Source: Dipteris shenzhenensis (taxonomy: Eukaryota; Polypodiophyta; Polypodiopsida; Gleicheniales). From it: 64,000 nucleotides of DNA. Positions 1 through 9,841 of this stretch are shown one piece after another. Within the stretch, counting starts at the first letter, position 1; each line of letters starts with the position of its first letter. The position numbers were made by a program, and so were the translations under genes. The notes beneath the pieces were generated by a model. It saw only the letters and a program-made list of their open reading frames with translations, had not been told where the DNA came from and searched no databases. Where the stretch lies: NCBI GenBank assembly GCA_047967505.1, contig CM106539.1. One strand, given 5' to 3'.

Positions 1-397
1 GGTATATTTGAGTATGTGGACTAGCTTGACTCTGGAATTGACCTCTCTACTACTAGTGCAGGTCCTTTTCCAATGGCATAGGATGTACAGTACAAATTGT
101 CAATGCATATGGCATAGAAGGAACTGGTGATATAGGAACATAAATCATGGCTGGAAGTGTTACTTGGGATTGTGCTTAATGGCTAACAAAGCGACAAGAT
201 TGGCTTAGAGGATGCTTAGAACACTTACTAGACACAATGAGAGAAGAGAGAATTAAGTTTTATTTGCTTATAGGAAAGGTGATTTTATAAGGCAAAAAGA
301 CCATGTTGGAAGTACCTAGTTGACCAACTTCCAACCACATTGATTCCTATGAATAATATGATGAGTACATCAATTATTCTGATGAGAGGCAATATGA
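1..397. other. Gene-free edge region
   Basis: I see no coding frame, RNA gene or recognisable repeat here. It runs directly into a Gypsy reverse-transcriptase remnant, so it may be decayed Gypsy sequence, but nothing in it shows that. Confidence 0.4.
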
Positions 398-908
398 ATG
401 TATATCAAAAGTACTACCATGTCTGAAGACGAAGAGAAGGAATTCCCCAATGTTTCAAAAGGAGAGTTCATAAACAAGTTGGATACAAATCTCGCAAAAC
501 AAGAAAAGGTACAATTTTCTAAGATGTTTGATAAAATTTACGAAGCCTTTTGCTATAGACCACAAGCAGATGAGAGGTGCCAAGAATTAGATGCATGAGA
601 TCAAATTAAATGAGGGAATAAAGCCAATGATCCAAAAATTAAGAAGACTAGGAACTATATATCAACAAGTTCTTAAGCAAGAAGTTAAGAACTTGTGGGA
701 AGCTAGATTTATCTATCTGCTAGATGATGCTGAGTTAATTTCTCTGGTGCTCATTGTCTCAAATAAGTTCTTCAAAAAGTGGAGAGTCTACATGGCCTTC
801 AAGCCACATGATGCCACAACAATAAGATATCACTATCTGATGCCACTTCAAGATGAAATATTGGATGGGGTTGTAGGGCATGAAAGGTATAACATCTGTG
901 ATGGCTAG
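398..908 (+). pseudogene. Gypsy reverse transcriptase N-terminal fragment, frameshifted
   Basis: Two overlapping plus-strand frames (398-598 and 591-908) together give the upstream linker and N-terminal part of a Ty3/Gypsy reverse transcriptase. The second frame has the typical order QKLRRLG, then KEVKNLWEARFIY, then KWRVYMAFKPHDATT, then LQDEILDG, ending at YNICDG just before the catalytic region. A frameshift near 595 and a TAG after the CDG motif break it. No catalytic YxDD box, RNase H or integrase follows in place. It is a decayed, truncated copy of an LTR retrotransposon pol gene. Domain identity is from recognised motif order; the clade is not resolved. Confidence 0.7.
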
Positions 909-1627
909 TATTGCTCTAGAAGGTACAAGGTAATGCCTTTTGAACTAAGCATTATGGTCCTACCAAATCATAGAAAAGATGGCAACTGGTTCTTCACATT
1001 TTCAACTAGTATATGTGTTAACCCATATTCGGGTATTGGCCATCCATGTACTGGTGTATTAGAGCTCTATTGCACACATTGATATATTATTTGATGGACA
1101 TAGCATACTTTTAGTGCACACATTTGATATATTTTGCACATATCCTATGGTGTATACCTTGAGAAATTGTGCACACATTATTGGTGTACATTAACCTATG
1201 GTGTAGACATTAGGAAGGTGGATCACATGCCCCCCACATGGGTATCTTGCTCCTCATCAGTTGTATTTTGTGGTCGTGTCTTGTCATGACATGTGGTACG
1301 GAGGATAGTCCTCACAAATCTATATATTGAGGGCAAGGTGATGAGTTCTTAACTCCTGTGGCCCTAGTTTTGCAGTCCACTCTTGTGTATGCTCTTGTAT
1401 AGCTTCTCTTGAGTGCTTTCCTTAGTTTAGTTCTTTTCAGTTTTTTCTTTAAGCATTGTGCTTGCTTCACTTTAGTATGAGGGACTTATGAGTTGCATGC
1501 TTGAGAGTGTGTTTCCCTTATGAGTGTGTGAGGCTTGTGAGAGTTTCATACTTCCATTGCTTGTAAGGTTCCCTTTTGTAATGTTTGTACCAACCATGGT
1601 GTGTGTATTGCATTGAGATGCATACCT
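909..1627. other. Gene-free region, possibly decayed LTR
   Basis: No gene is seen. The stretch 1075-1200 repeats variants of 'gtgcacacatt' and 'gatatatt', and a TATA-like 'tatatattga' lies near 1320 followed by pyrimidine-rich sequence, which would suit an old LTR with a promoter. I could not find its partner LTR or terminal TG/CA, so this is only a suggestion. Confidence 0.25.
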
Positions 1628-1831
1628 TGAAAAGATTATGGGGGAGAGAGATGAGAACTCGTTTGCAGTAACTTTCTTCTTCACAATGAGCAAGAGGTGG
1701 AGGCTAAAACTCTTCTATCTTCTTACTTGAAAATCACACACAACAAAGTATACATATAAAAGGCTATGAACACTCTATGAATAAGTGTCCTACTAACTCT
1801 AGGTAAGTGGTTCCTAGTGTGAACCCAAACC
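1628..1831 (-). repeat. Copia family C LTR, first part (antisense, split)
   Basis: This matches the left part of the LTR at 41895-42243 closely, starting with the same TGAAAAGATTATGGGGGAG. It stops at 1831 because a MITE and then a full Copia element inserted here. The LTR resumes at 9842 and ends at 9982, for about 345 bp in total. Orientation is antisense: the remnant of its own RNase H region follows at 9983 on the minus strand, so this is the 3' LTR. Confidence 0.8.
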
Positions 1832-2308
1832 CCTAGGGTGCCAACTCCCTTTAGTAAACAAACATATTAAAATCTTAAGTATGAGATGAATTAAAAAACA
1901 TGCCATGAATAACATTTAATAATATTAGCATGGTTGTATTCCACACTAAGAGAGCTTTCAATATGCCTTTACAGCTTGAAATTTGAATAACATATGACAA
2001 AGATACATGGATTTGAAAGGAGTTTGGTTTTCATATTTTAGTGTATATTTTATTTTACCCCCCCTCATCCAATAGACCCCCCCTTGGGCCTCGCATATTA
2101 TGAAAAATATGCAATATTTAAAAAATTTTGCATATTTTTTAGAGTAAATGGTTTGTGGGTCAAGGGACCTCAAATTTTCATATTTTCTACTTACATATTT
2201 AGATTTTTCGTAGAAATTTCATGCATATTTTATATAGGCATTATCCCCCCATACTCTAGATTTTGGACGAGGGTACTAACTCAATACATATTGAGTTGAC
2301 ACCCTAGG
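1832..2308. mobile_element. hAT-like MITE, 477 bp
   Basis: The element has 16-bp terminal inverted repeats: CCTAGGGTGCCAACTC at 1832-1847 and its complement with one mismatch at 2293-2308. It is flanked by a perfect 8-bp direct repeat CCCAAACC (1824-1831 and 2309-2316). An uninterrupted copy of the target, the LTR at 41895-42243, has this octamer only once. An 8-bp duplication is the hallmark of the hAT superfamily. The interior is AT-rich, has no credible transposase frame, and is therefore non-autonomous. The superfamily call rests on duplication length and TIR style. Confidence 0.8.
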
Positions 2309-2407
2309 CCCAAACCATGTTGAGAGTTCACGCTCAACATCATGTGATCATGTGTGCATAGCACCATCACGTGATCATATGTGCATAGCACTAACCTTAT
2401 AGAGTGC

Positions 2408-2415
2408 TATAAAGG
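2408..2415 (+). promoter_or_regulatory. TATA box of Copia A LTR
   Basis: TATAAAGG lies downstream of the G-box-like repeats and upstream of the pyrimidine-rich end of the LTR, the usual position for an LTR core promoter. The identical sequence is in the 3' LTR. Confidence 0.6.
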
Positions 2416-2428
2416 AAAGGGTTAGCTT

Positions 2429-2446
2429 CCCTAACCCTAACCCTAA
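2429..2446 (+). repeat. Telomere-like CCCTAA triplet in LTR
   Basis: Three consecutive CCCTAA units lie just downstream of the TATA box, in both LTRs and in the antisense copy near 36210-36230. They resemble the plant telobox (AAACCCTAA), which occurs in plant promoters. Any regulatory role here is inference. Confidence 0.5.
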
Positions 2447-2574
2447 AAGGGTTTGTATATATTCTATTTTTTCAACTAATTCTAGTGTACAGTTAGTCAT
2501 TTGTGGTGTGCTCTCTAGCTGTGCCCTCTCTCCTCATCTCCACTCTTCTCCTCTCCCCTCTTCATATTTTGTCA

Positions 2575-2586
2575 TGGTATCAGAGC
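2575..2586 (+). other. Primer-binding site, initiator tRNA-Met
   Basis: TGGTATCAGAGC begins at the base after the 5' LTR and is the standard plant complement to the 3' end of initiator tRNA-Met. It primes minus-strand synthesis. Confidence 0.9.
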
Positions 2587-5235
2587 TCCCTTGTCTTCCG
2601 TTGAGACATTGAGTTTTTTGAGAGTGTGAGAGAGATTGAGAGATTGAGAGTTTGTGTTCATTCTTTCACTTCCGTTGAGTGATAGAATTTCCGTCCATGT
2701 GAGAGAGATTTCTGCCCATTCATTCTCCGAGAGAGAGAGAGAAAGATAGGTATTTGTCTTGAGAGATTTGTGACAGCATACAAGGAGAAATTTCTAAGAT
2801 ATAGGGAGAGATTTGTTTTCTTTTTGAGAGACACTTCTGTTCCTCGAGAACTGGGAAGAGAGAGCTCTCATGCAAAGCAAAGCAGAGCTGCAACAGTGCG
2901 TTGAGATTCCAAAGCCTCTCCACCGACTATAAGGCTCAAAGCTCTCCTATTTACAACAGCCCCGCGACCTCAGTCTAGCAAGCAGCAGACGGCTGCCTCT
3001 TGCTCGCAACCAACGTGCCTCCAAGCCTTCCCAAGCGTGAGGCGACGCATCTACTCCATCGACATACTACAGGATCCAACCATGCTCCAGTGCTTAGGTG
3101 CTTCAACGCGGCTGAATGACCACTGGCTCAACGAGCTACTCCACAGACTCCAGTGCCTCCGCAAGCTCTAGCGCAATAGGCAGTCGCCTCCATCAAAGTA
3201 ACGCTACAACATCAAAGTAGCGCGGTGGACTTCAACGACCTATGTCTTCAAACGACTCTCGCATGCATCAAATGACCAACGATTGCACCTTCGACAAGTC
3301 CAACAGAGCCCTTCTGCATAGCAAGTGACTCAGCTCATGCGCACTCAACGCGGCCTTCTACAACGTCAAGCTCCCTCCAAGCAAAAGCCGAACAAGCGGA
3401 CTATGTGGACGTGATCCACTCTCCCTATCGTGGCCACTTCCGCCAGAAATTGCTTCTACGCCAACGGGATGGCGACGTCCTTCTTCAGCAAAGCCATAGC
3501 CTCCATCACAGCTGCAACTCACCTCTAGTCTGAGGTCTCCTTAGCCTCTCCAGCTACGAAGAAGAACCGAGAGCGTGGTCGGTCATGCAACTGAGCTTGT
3601 GCTTTGTGAGCGATGGAGAGGCGATGGCCTTAAATCACTGAAGCCTGGCATCCGCGCTCGTCTGCACCACCCGCACGCTGTGCTTCGTCTTGGAGGACAT
3701 TGCCGAAGAGGCGGTCACAGGTTGGGAGAAGGCTACCCAGCGGCGGCTCCTCCAACGAACAGTTTCCTCAACAAACCATCGTAGAAGACGACGGAATCCC
3801 GAGATTCTGTCGGCATCTCCAAAGATTCCGGCTACCCACGCCCTGACACGTGGAGGATAAAGCACACACTCACCTTGCGACACGTGGCAGATAGGGTTGG
3901 TTAGCCTAACCCTAGTCAGTTAACCAGATAAGTTTTGCCCCTAACCGTGGTTAAACAATTGTGGTTAAGTCAAGTGAATCACGGTTAAATCAGTTGGTTA
4001 GATCGTGCCACGTGGCAACCTTATCCACAGTGCCACGTCACTTTGCCACGTCAGCTGACACATCACCGACTGCCACGTCAGCACCGACTGCCATGTCACC
4101 TGCCACGTCATCAGTGACACATCATCAGTCACGTCACCTGCCACATCATCAGTGACACGTCATCAGCCACGTCACCTGCCACATCATCAGTGACACGTCA
4201 TCAGCCACGTCACCTGCCACGTCATCAGTGACACGTCATCAGGCCACGTCATCTGCCACGTCATCTGGCCACGTCATCTGCCACGTCATCTGCCACGTCA
4301 TCACTGCCACGTCATCTGTGCCACGTCATCAGTGCCACGTCATCAGTGACACCTCAGCATTGCCACCTCAGCACAGAGCTTCACTGGCACACCTCCTGCT
4401 AAGCACAGTGCCACATCATCACTGCATGTGACTCACAGTGACACATCATCATTGAGCACCATTTGCACTCCTTTTGCCCCTGCACCTAGATCAAGTCATA
4501 TCTCTTGATCCAGGAAGAATTTGAGGGTGCTCCAAAAAGGAAAGTCGCTCGATTTTTTGTGCTCTACGCGCTCGTTACATCACGCACACATTTTGGCGCA
4601 AGTTACACTCACATTTAAGCCTCGCCGACAAAACCACTTCCTTCACGCACATTTGCCTCTACATCGACGCATCTGACCCAGCACTTAAAAAGAACAAAAG
4701 AAAAGGAATTATTTGCTGCTCTTTCATCGATCGACGGTTGGTTTAGATCTAGATCAGAGTAGACTAGATCGCCATAGAGGGGACGCTTTGAATTCCCCAA
4801 GTTGCCAATCTAAGCCATGCCCAAAATTCCCGACTAATACCTACTCGGAGTCAGTCCATACGCTCACATCCGATTTCACATCATTACATTACCTGAAATC
4901 TTACGTTCATCAGTTCAGTGAGCAGACTTCAGAGTTCAGAGGCATTGCAGATTGATTCAGTGGGCAGATAGCACTTGATTTCACACACACATGCCACCAT
5001 TGTAAAGCCTATTTGGCTACCTCACGGCATCGTGCACATCATTTTTTTCAGCCTTGTAAAGCCTCTTGGCTATTCCCGACATCATTGCCACAAGCCTTGT
5101 AACACAGATCAGATCTTATTTACTGCAGTTCTATCTTCACCGACGGTACAGAGATTTCACTTGGCATCTTCAGTGTATTTGCAGTTGATTCATACAGAGT
5201 TTTCCAGGACACTTTTTGAGTACATTGTTTGCACC
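2587..5235 (+). other. Long leader of Copia A
   Basis: About 2.65 kb separate the primer site from the gag ATG, long for a Copia element. 2600-2760 is rich in GAGAGA. 2940-3800 is more GC-rich than its surroundings and has no recognisable frame. 3846-4440 is an array of ACGT-core motifs, listed separately. The rest (4440-5235) is unremarkable. Short frames here have no family features, so I treat the stretch as untranslated or of unknown origin. Confidence 0.6.
4006..4345 (+). repeat. Irregular tandem array of (G)CCACGTCATC motifs
   Basis: A minisatellite-like array with spacing of about 11-20 bp between copies. I count about 19 exact ACGTCA cores plus degenerate forms (ACATCA, ATGTCA, ACCTCA), continuing weakly to about 4450. 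It opens with the perfect palindrome TGCCACGTGGCA at 4006-4017, and two further CACGTGG boxes lie at 3847-3853 and 3881-3887. GCCACGTCA and its complement TGACGTGGC match the known plant bZIP targets (G-box/C-box hybrids and ABRE-like elements). It lies about 1.4 kb inside the transcribed leader. Confidence 0.85.
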
Positions 5236-5544
5236 ATGTCGACTAGCAACCTCAATCTGGAGGCATCTGCTAAGTTAGACAACTCCAATTACGGTACATG
5301 GAAATACCGAATGGAGACCATTCTTGTGCTTCAGGACAAATGGGAGTATGTTGATGGATCCATACCTAGACCATTGGCCGATCCAGCCACCAGTAGCTCT
5401 ACTCCATCTGTTGTCACAGCACCAGCAACGGGATCTACATCGGGATCTACATCTACACAAACAGTTTCCGCATCAGTAGCAGATCTGCCATTGCCCGAGC
5501 TCAAGCAGAATGGGATAAGAAAGACAAGTATGCCTATCACCTGA
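5236..5544 (+). CDS. gag: Copia A gag, N-terminal segment
   Basis: The ATG at 5236 starts a typical Copia gag N-terminus: MSTSNLNLEASAKLDNSNYG, then the TWKYRMETILVLQDKWEYVDG segment that marks the gag start in plant Copia elements. The frame stays open to a TGA at 5542-5544, but the recognisable gag sequence leaves it earlier. From about 5493 the conserved continuation (AQAEWDKKDKYAYHLIKQNV) is read in another frame, that of the main gag-pol frame. One indel in the Ser/Thr-rich linker (about 5400-5492, which has a repeated GGGATCTACATC) would explain this. It is the only visible coding lesion and could also be an assembly error. Confidence 0.8.
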   Translation: MSTSNLNLEASAKLDNSNYGTWKYRMETILVLQDKWEYVDGSIPRPLADPATSSSTPSVVTAPATGSTSGSTSTQTVSASVADLPLPELKQNGIRKTSMPIT

Positions 5545-5555
5545 TTAAGCAGAAT

Positions 5556-8500
5556 GTGCAAGATGTCATGCTAGGACAGCTCAACACAGTCAAGACATCA
5601 AAAGAAGCATGGGATATGTTCGCAGCTCTCTACGAGTCCAAGAACACATCCAGGATTCTCACCTTGAGAAACCAGATCAACCAGAGTTTCCGCAACAGCG
5701 GTGAAACCGGTCATGCTTATGTACTCCGCATCAAAGACTACAACAATCAACTTGCAGCAGCAGGAGAGACTATGAATCCTGCAGAAATGGTTCAAGTAAT
5801 CCTGAATGGACTAGGAGAAGGATATGAGAATCTGGTCCAGAGTATTGCCATCCAACGGCAAATTCCAACACTGGAAGAACTTCAGTCAGTTCTACTTGGT
5901 GAAGAACTCAGGACTCAAGCCATTCAAGCACGTAAAGGTCATTCTAATGATCAGGCATTCACCGCTTCAGACAGAAGCAGAGGCAAAGGCAGAAACAGAG
6001 GTAGATCATATCAGAAAAGTGGTCAAAATCAAAGTCAGAATCAGCATCAGCATCAGCAGCATCCTCAGCAACATCAAAATCAGCAAAGAGGAAATCATTC
6101 CAATCGAGGAAGATTCCAAGGACTAGGGAATGCATCCACCAATGTGTCAAACATTCAATGCAACTATTGTCACAAGTTTGGACACTATGAAAGAGATTGC
6201 CGCAAGAAGCAGTATGACCAAAGCGGTCAATCCAGCACTAATCGAGGGAATTCTCGAGGAAGAGGAAATCATCGTGGTGGACATTCTAGTCACAGTCATT
6301 TTGCAAATGAACGTGGCAATATGTTTCTTGCAAGTGAGGAATTGCATCAGACTGATACAATGCACCTAGACACTGATTTCAATCCCAAAGAAGATTTCAG
6401 TTATCAAGTCGACCAAGTGGAACAGGATCCTTGGTACATCGATAGCGGTGCATCATCTCATATGACAAATCATCAGGAATGGTTCACAGAAATGAAGCCA
6501 TTAGAAGGTCAAAAGAATGTCATCTATACAGCAGACAATACACCGAATCCGGTTCAAGGGACAGGTGTTATCCCTATGAACAATTTCACTGGTACAAAAG
6601 GATTAGTCAAAGATGTGCTCTATGTTCCGAAGCTCAGTAAGAACCTTTTGTCAGTAGGTCAAATGACGGAACACAACTACAAAGTCATCTTCAACGGTGA
6701 TGAATGCACTATCAGAGACAAATCCAAAAGAGGTCAGCTAGTAGCAAAAGGTGTCAAGGAAGGACGCTTATACAGGATGCTAGCTACAGTACCAGATAAA
6801 CATGCCATGTCAGCTCAAATGCAACAGATGCCACTATCTGCAAAATGGCATAAGAGATATGGTCATGTCAACTTCAAGTACTTGTTAGATCTAAGGAATC
6901 AAAATATGGCCATTGGGATTCCGAAGCTACAGTTTCTTGGAAAGGTTTGTGAAGCATGCTGCTTCGGCAAACAAAAGCGAACCAACTTTGTCAGAAGTAC
7001 CTCTCGTGCACGAGGTATTCTTGATTTAATTCATACAGATGTATGGGGTTATGCCCAGACCCGCAGCATCAATGGTTCACTTTATTACTTGACCTTCATC
7101 GACGACTACAGCAGATATTGTTGGGTCTACTTTCTGAAAGAGAAATCTGAAGTGTTTGCCAGATTTCAAGAATTTAAAGCCATGGTAGAAAACCAAACAG
7201 GCAGAAAGATCAAGGTCATGAGATCAGACAGAGGAGGTGAATACATGTCTTCAGCCTTCATGAACTTTTGCAAAACTCACAGCATTCGAAGACAATTCAC
7301 ATGTGCAGATACTCCTCAGCAAAATGTAATAGCTGAAAGGAAAAATGGGACTTTAGCAGACAGTGCTAGAGCAATGCTTAGTGAAAAGCATCTTCCGAAT
7401 CAGTATTGGGCAGAAGCAATAGCTACAGCTAACTACTTGCTTAATCGGCTTCCTACCGAACCGATACAAGGTATGACTCCTTATGAAGCATTCACTGGAC
7501 ACAAGCCACGCATTGGGCATCTCCGCATATTTGGTTGCATAGCATATGCCCACATACATGATGATCATCGCAGGAAATTGGATGCGAAGTCACGCAAATG
7601 CATCATGGTTGGCTACAGTGAAGAAAGTAAAGCATACAAATTGTATGATCCCATCAACCGCAAAGTCATTATCTCCAGAGATGTAATCTTCGATGAGGAA
7701 TCAGAATGGAAAACCTCACCTACACAGGAGATAGAAGCATCGACTTCACAGTCATCTATAGAACAGGTTGATGAAGAAGAGCAAGGATTGCCAGCAACAC
7801 CCCAATCAGCGTCACAGCAGCTCAGACGGTCTACTAGGGAAAGCAGACCACCAGCCAGATTGACATATGCTCAGAAAGGCAAAGCAATTCAGGTGGAAAC
7901 CACCAACTATGCTCTTATGACTACCGTCATGGCTACAGAAGAGCCAGTGTACTTCGAAGACGCAGTAGATAAGCCAGAATGGCAAACTGCAATGAATGAA
8001 GAAATGGATGCTTTGTATAAAAATAACACTTGGGAATTATGCGACCTTCCACCAGGAAAGAAGGCCATAGCCAACAAATGGGTATACAAAGTGAAGTACA
8101 ATCCAGATGGCAATATTCAGAGATACAAAGCCAGATTAGTTGCAAAAGGATTTGCACAACAATATGGCCAAGATTATGATGAGACTTATGCTCCAGTAGC
8201 AAAGATGGATTCCATACGGTTCTTGATATCACTAGCGACACTCAGTAAATGGAATGTGTATCAGCTCGATGTCAAGAATGCATTTCTCAATGGTTATCTA
8301 GACGAGGATGTCTACATGCAACAACCAGCAGGTTATGTTGAACCAGGAAAAGAGAACAAGGTTTGCCATCTCAAGAAAAGTCTCTACGGCTTAAAGCAAG
8401 CACCCAGAAGTTGGTACAACAGAATTGACAAGTATTTTGCTGATCTGGGATACATGAAGTCCAATGCAGATCATACTCTCTACTACAAAGTTCAAGGGGA

Positions 8501-9491
8501 AGATATTACTATTGCACTTTTGTACGTAGATGATCTGATTGTGACAGGAAGCAAGGATAGCTTCATCAAAAAGCTAAAACAAGACTTATCTGCAGAGTTC
8601 GACATGAAAGATCTTGAACTTATGCACTATTGTCTTGGAATTGAGTTCTGGAGAGATTCAGATAGCACATTCATGAGTCAGCTCAAGTATGTTGACAGTC
8701 TCCTGAAGAAGTTTCATATGGCAGATTGCAAGATTGCAGCCACTCCCATGGAACAGAGTTTGAAACTTACTAAAGATTCAGAAAAGCCTACAGTCAATGA
8801 CAGATACTACAGGCAACTCATTGGATCTCTTATATATCTGACAATCACACGGCCAGATATTTGTTATGCAGTAAGCTCACTAGCACAGTTTATGGCAAAT
8901 CCAAAACAGTCTCACTGGAATGCAGCCAAAAGAGTCTTGAGATACATCAGAGGTACAAGACAATTTGGGATAGAATACAGAGGAAGTCATCCACGGTTGC
9001 ATGGATACTGTGACAGTGACTATGCTGGAGATCATGAGACCAGGAGATCGACACAGGGATATGCATTTTTCCTTGGTCAAGGTGCTATATCATGGTTGTC
9101 AAACAAACAGCCAACTGTTTCTTTGTCTTCGACTGAAGCAGAATATAGAGCACTCACTACAGGTGCATGTGAGGCTATATGGCTCAGAAGACTATTGTCA
9201 GAAACAGATTACTTTGATGAGTCAAAGCCAACAACAATATACTGTGATAATCAATCGGCTCAAGCATTGGCTAAAAATCCAGTATATCACTCCAGAACAA
9301 AGCACATTGATGTCAGAGAGCACTTCATCAGAGAAAGAGTGTTACTTGGTGACATCACACTGCAGCATTGTGATAGCAAAGAAAATGTTGCAGACATCTT
9401 TACCAAACCACTCGGTAAAGAGCTATTCGAGAAACACCGACTAGCTCTTGGTTTGATGCAGAGGAAGGACATTCCCATTAAAGGGGTGTGA
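5556..9491 (+). CDS. gag-pol: Copia A gag-pol polyprotein
   Basis: The open frame of 1311 codons (first ATG 5556; homology begins upstream near 5493) encodes the Copia polyprotein of virus-like particles. Residues counted from 5556: gag core 1-180; CCHC zinc knuckle CNYCHKFGHYERDC from 202; aspartic protease motif DSGAS at 296; integrase His-Cys region, then the catalytic triad at D495, D558 and E594 (35 residues between the last two); reverse transcriptase with YVDD at 990-993; RNase H with its acidic residue near 1153 and a C-terminal TKHIDVREHFIRE block. Order PR-IN-RT-RH defines Copia. Stop is TGA. All catalytic motifs are intact and there is no premature stop, so apart from the gag frameshift it looks competent. 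Confidence 0.95.
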   Translation: MQDVMLGQLNTVKTSKEAWDMFAALYESKNTSRILTLRNQINQSFRNSGETGHAYVLRIKDYNNQLAAAGETMNPAEMVQVILNGLGEGYENLVQSIAIQRQIPTLEELQSVLLGEELRTQAIQARKGHSNDQAFTASDRSRGKGRNRGRSYQKSGQNQSQNQHQHQQHPQQHQNQQRGNHSNRGRFQGLGNASTNVSNIQCNYCHKFGHYERDCRKKQYDQSGQSSTNRGNSRGRGNHRGGHSSHSHFANERGNMFLASEELHQTDTMHLDTDFNPKEDFSYQVDQVEQDPWYIDSGASSHMTNHQEWFTEMKPLEGQKNVIYTADNTPNPVQGTGVIPMNNFTGTKGLVKDVLYVPKLSKNLLSVGQMTEHNYKVIFNGDECTIRDKSKRGQLVAKGVKEGRLYRMLATVPDKHAMSAQMQQMPLSAKWHKRYGHVNFKYLLDLRNQNMAIGIPKLQFLGKVCEACCFGKQKRTNFVRSTSRARGILDLIHTDVWGYAQTRSINGSLYYLTFIDDYSRYCWVYFLKEKSEVFARFQEFKAMVENQTGRKIKVMRSDRGGEYMSSAFMNFCKTHSIRRQFTCADTPQQNVIAERKNGTLADSARAMLSEKHLPNQYWAEAIATANYLLNRLPTEPIQGMTPYEAFTGHKPRIGHLRIFGCIAYAHIHDDHRRKLDAKSRKCIMVGYSEESKAYKLYDPINRKVIISRDVIFDEESEWKTSPTQEIEASTSQSSIEQVDEEEQGLPATPQSASQQLRRSTRESRPPARLTYAQKGKAIQVETTNYALMTTVMATEEPVYFEDAVDKPEWQTAMNEEMDALYKNNTWELCDLPPGKKAIANKWVYKVKYNPDGNIQRYKARLVAKGFAQQYGQDYDETYAPVAKMDSIRFLISLATLSKWNVYQLDVKNAFLNGYLDEDVYMQQPAGYVEPGKENKVCHLKKSLYGLKQAPRSWYNRIDKYFADLGYMKSNADHTLYYKVQGEDITIALLYVDDLIVTGSKDSFIKKLKQDLSAEFDMKDLELMHYCLGIEFWRDSDSTFMSQLKYVDSLLKKFHMADCKIAATPMEQSLKLTKDSEKPTVNDRYYRQLIGSLIYLTITRPDICYAVSSLAQFMANPKQSHWNAAKRVLRYIRGTRQFGIEYRGSHPRLHGYCDSDYAGDHETRRSTQGYAFFLGQGAISWLSNKQPTVSLSSTEAEYRALTTGACEAIWLRRLLSETDYFDESKPTTIYCDNQSAQALAKNPVYHSRTKHIDVREHFIRERVLLGDITLQHCDSKENVADIFTKPLGKELFEKHRLALGLMQRKDIPIKGV

Positions 9492-9570
9492 TGGAATGTA
9501 ATGCTCAGTCCTTCTTCGATTCCCCAGAATCATCATCTTGAGGGAAGGCCTACTTCATGATGTTGATCTT

Positions 9571-9579
9571 GAGGGAAGG
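9571..9579 (+). other. Polypurine tract of Copia A
   Basis: GAGGGAAGG immediately precedes the 3' LTR, the expected primer for plus-strand synthesis. A second GAGGGAAGG lies upstream near 9540-9548. Confidence 0.75.
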
Positions 9580-9836
9580 TGTTGAGAGTTCACGCTCAAC
9601 ATCATGTGATCATGTGTGCATAGCACCATCACGTGATCATATGTGCATAGCACTAACCTTATAGAGTGCTATAAAGGAAAGGGTTAGCTTCCCTAACCCT
9701 AACCCTAAAAGGGTTTTTATATATTCTATTTTTTCAACTAATTCTAGTGTACAATTAGTCATTTGTGGTGTGCTCTCTAGCTGTGCCCTCTCTCCTCATC
9801 TCCACTCTTCTCCTCTCCCCTCTTCATATTTTGTCA
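9580..9836 (+). repeat. Copia A 3' LTR
   Basis: 257 bp, colinear with 2318-2574 and differing only by two substitutions (in the 'gggttt[g/t]tatat' and 'gtaca[g/a]ttag' stretches). It is followed by the duplicated target AACCA. Confidence 0.95.
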
Positions 9837-9841
9837 AACCA

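Larger units (their letters stand above)
2318..2574 (+). repeat. Copia A 5' LTR
   Basis: 257 bp, TGTTGAGAG to TTTTGTCA. Its first 22 bases contain an inverted repeat (TGTTGAG / CTCAACA). The U3 part holds two imperfect direct copies of a roughly 27-bp unit with CATGTGATCATGTG and CACGTGATCATATG cores ending in TGCATAGCAC. A TATA box follows, then three CCCTAA units. It differs from the 3' LTR at only two positions, which indicates a recent insertion. Confidence 0.95.
2318..9836 (+). mobile_element. Young full-length Copia LTR retrotransposon (family A)
   Basis: Complete element of 7519 bp with 257-bp LTRs that start TG and end CA and differ at only two positions. It is flanked by the 5-bp duplication AACCA (2313-2317 and 9837-9841). 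The primer site directly abuts the 5' LTR and a purine tract abuts the 3' LTR. Between them lie a 2.66-kb leader and a gag-pol region in Copia order: gag, protease, integrase, reverse transcriptase, RNase H. It sits inside the family C LTR and the base next to the MITE's right duplication is part of its target site, so it is the latest insertion in this nest. A single gag frameshift is the only coding defect I see. Confidence 0.95.

Noticed and set aside
3575-3883. Short frames on both strands in the GC-rich part of the Copia A leader, possible captured host gene
   Set aside because: No motif supports any gene family. GC content alone is not enough, so I kept this only as part of the leader description.
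4006-4345. CRISPR-like repeat-spacer array
   Set aside because: Units are short, variable in spacing and eukaryotic-retrotransposon embedded; there is no constant repeat with unique spacers.
5480-5560. Programmed frameshift between gag and pol in Copia A
   Set aside because: The shift lies inside the gag N-terminal domain rather than between gag and protease, and Copia families normally use one frame. A simple indel or assembly error is more likely.
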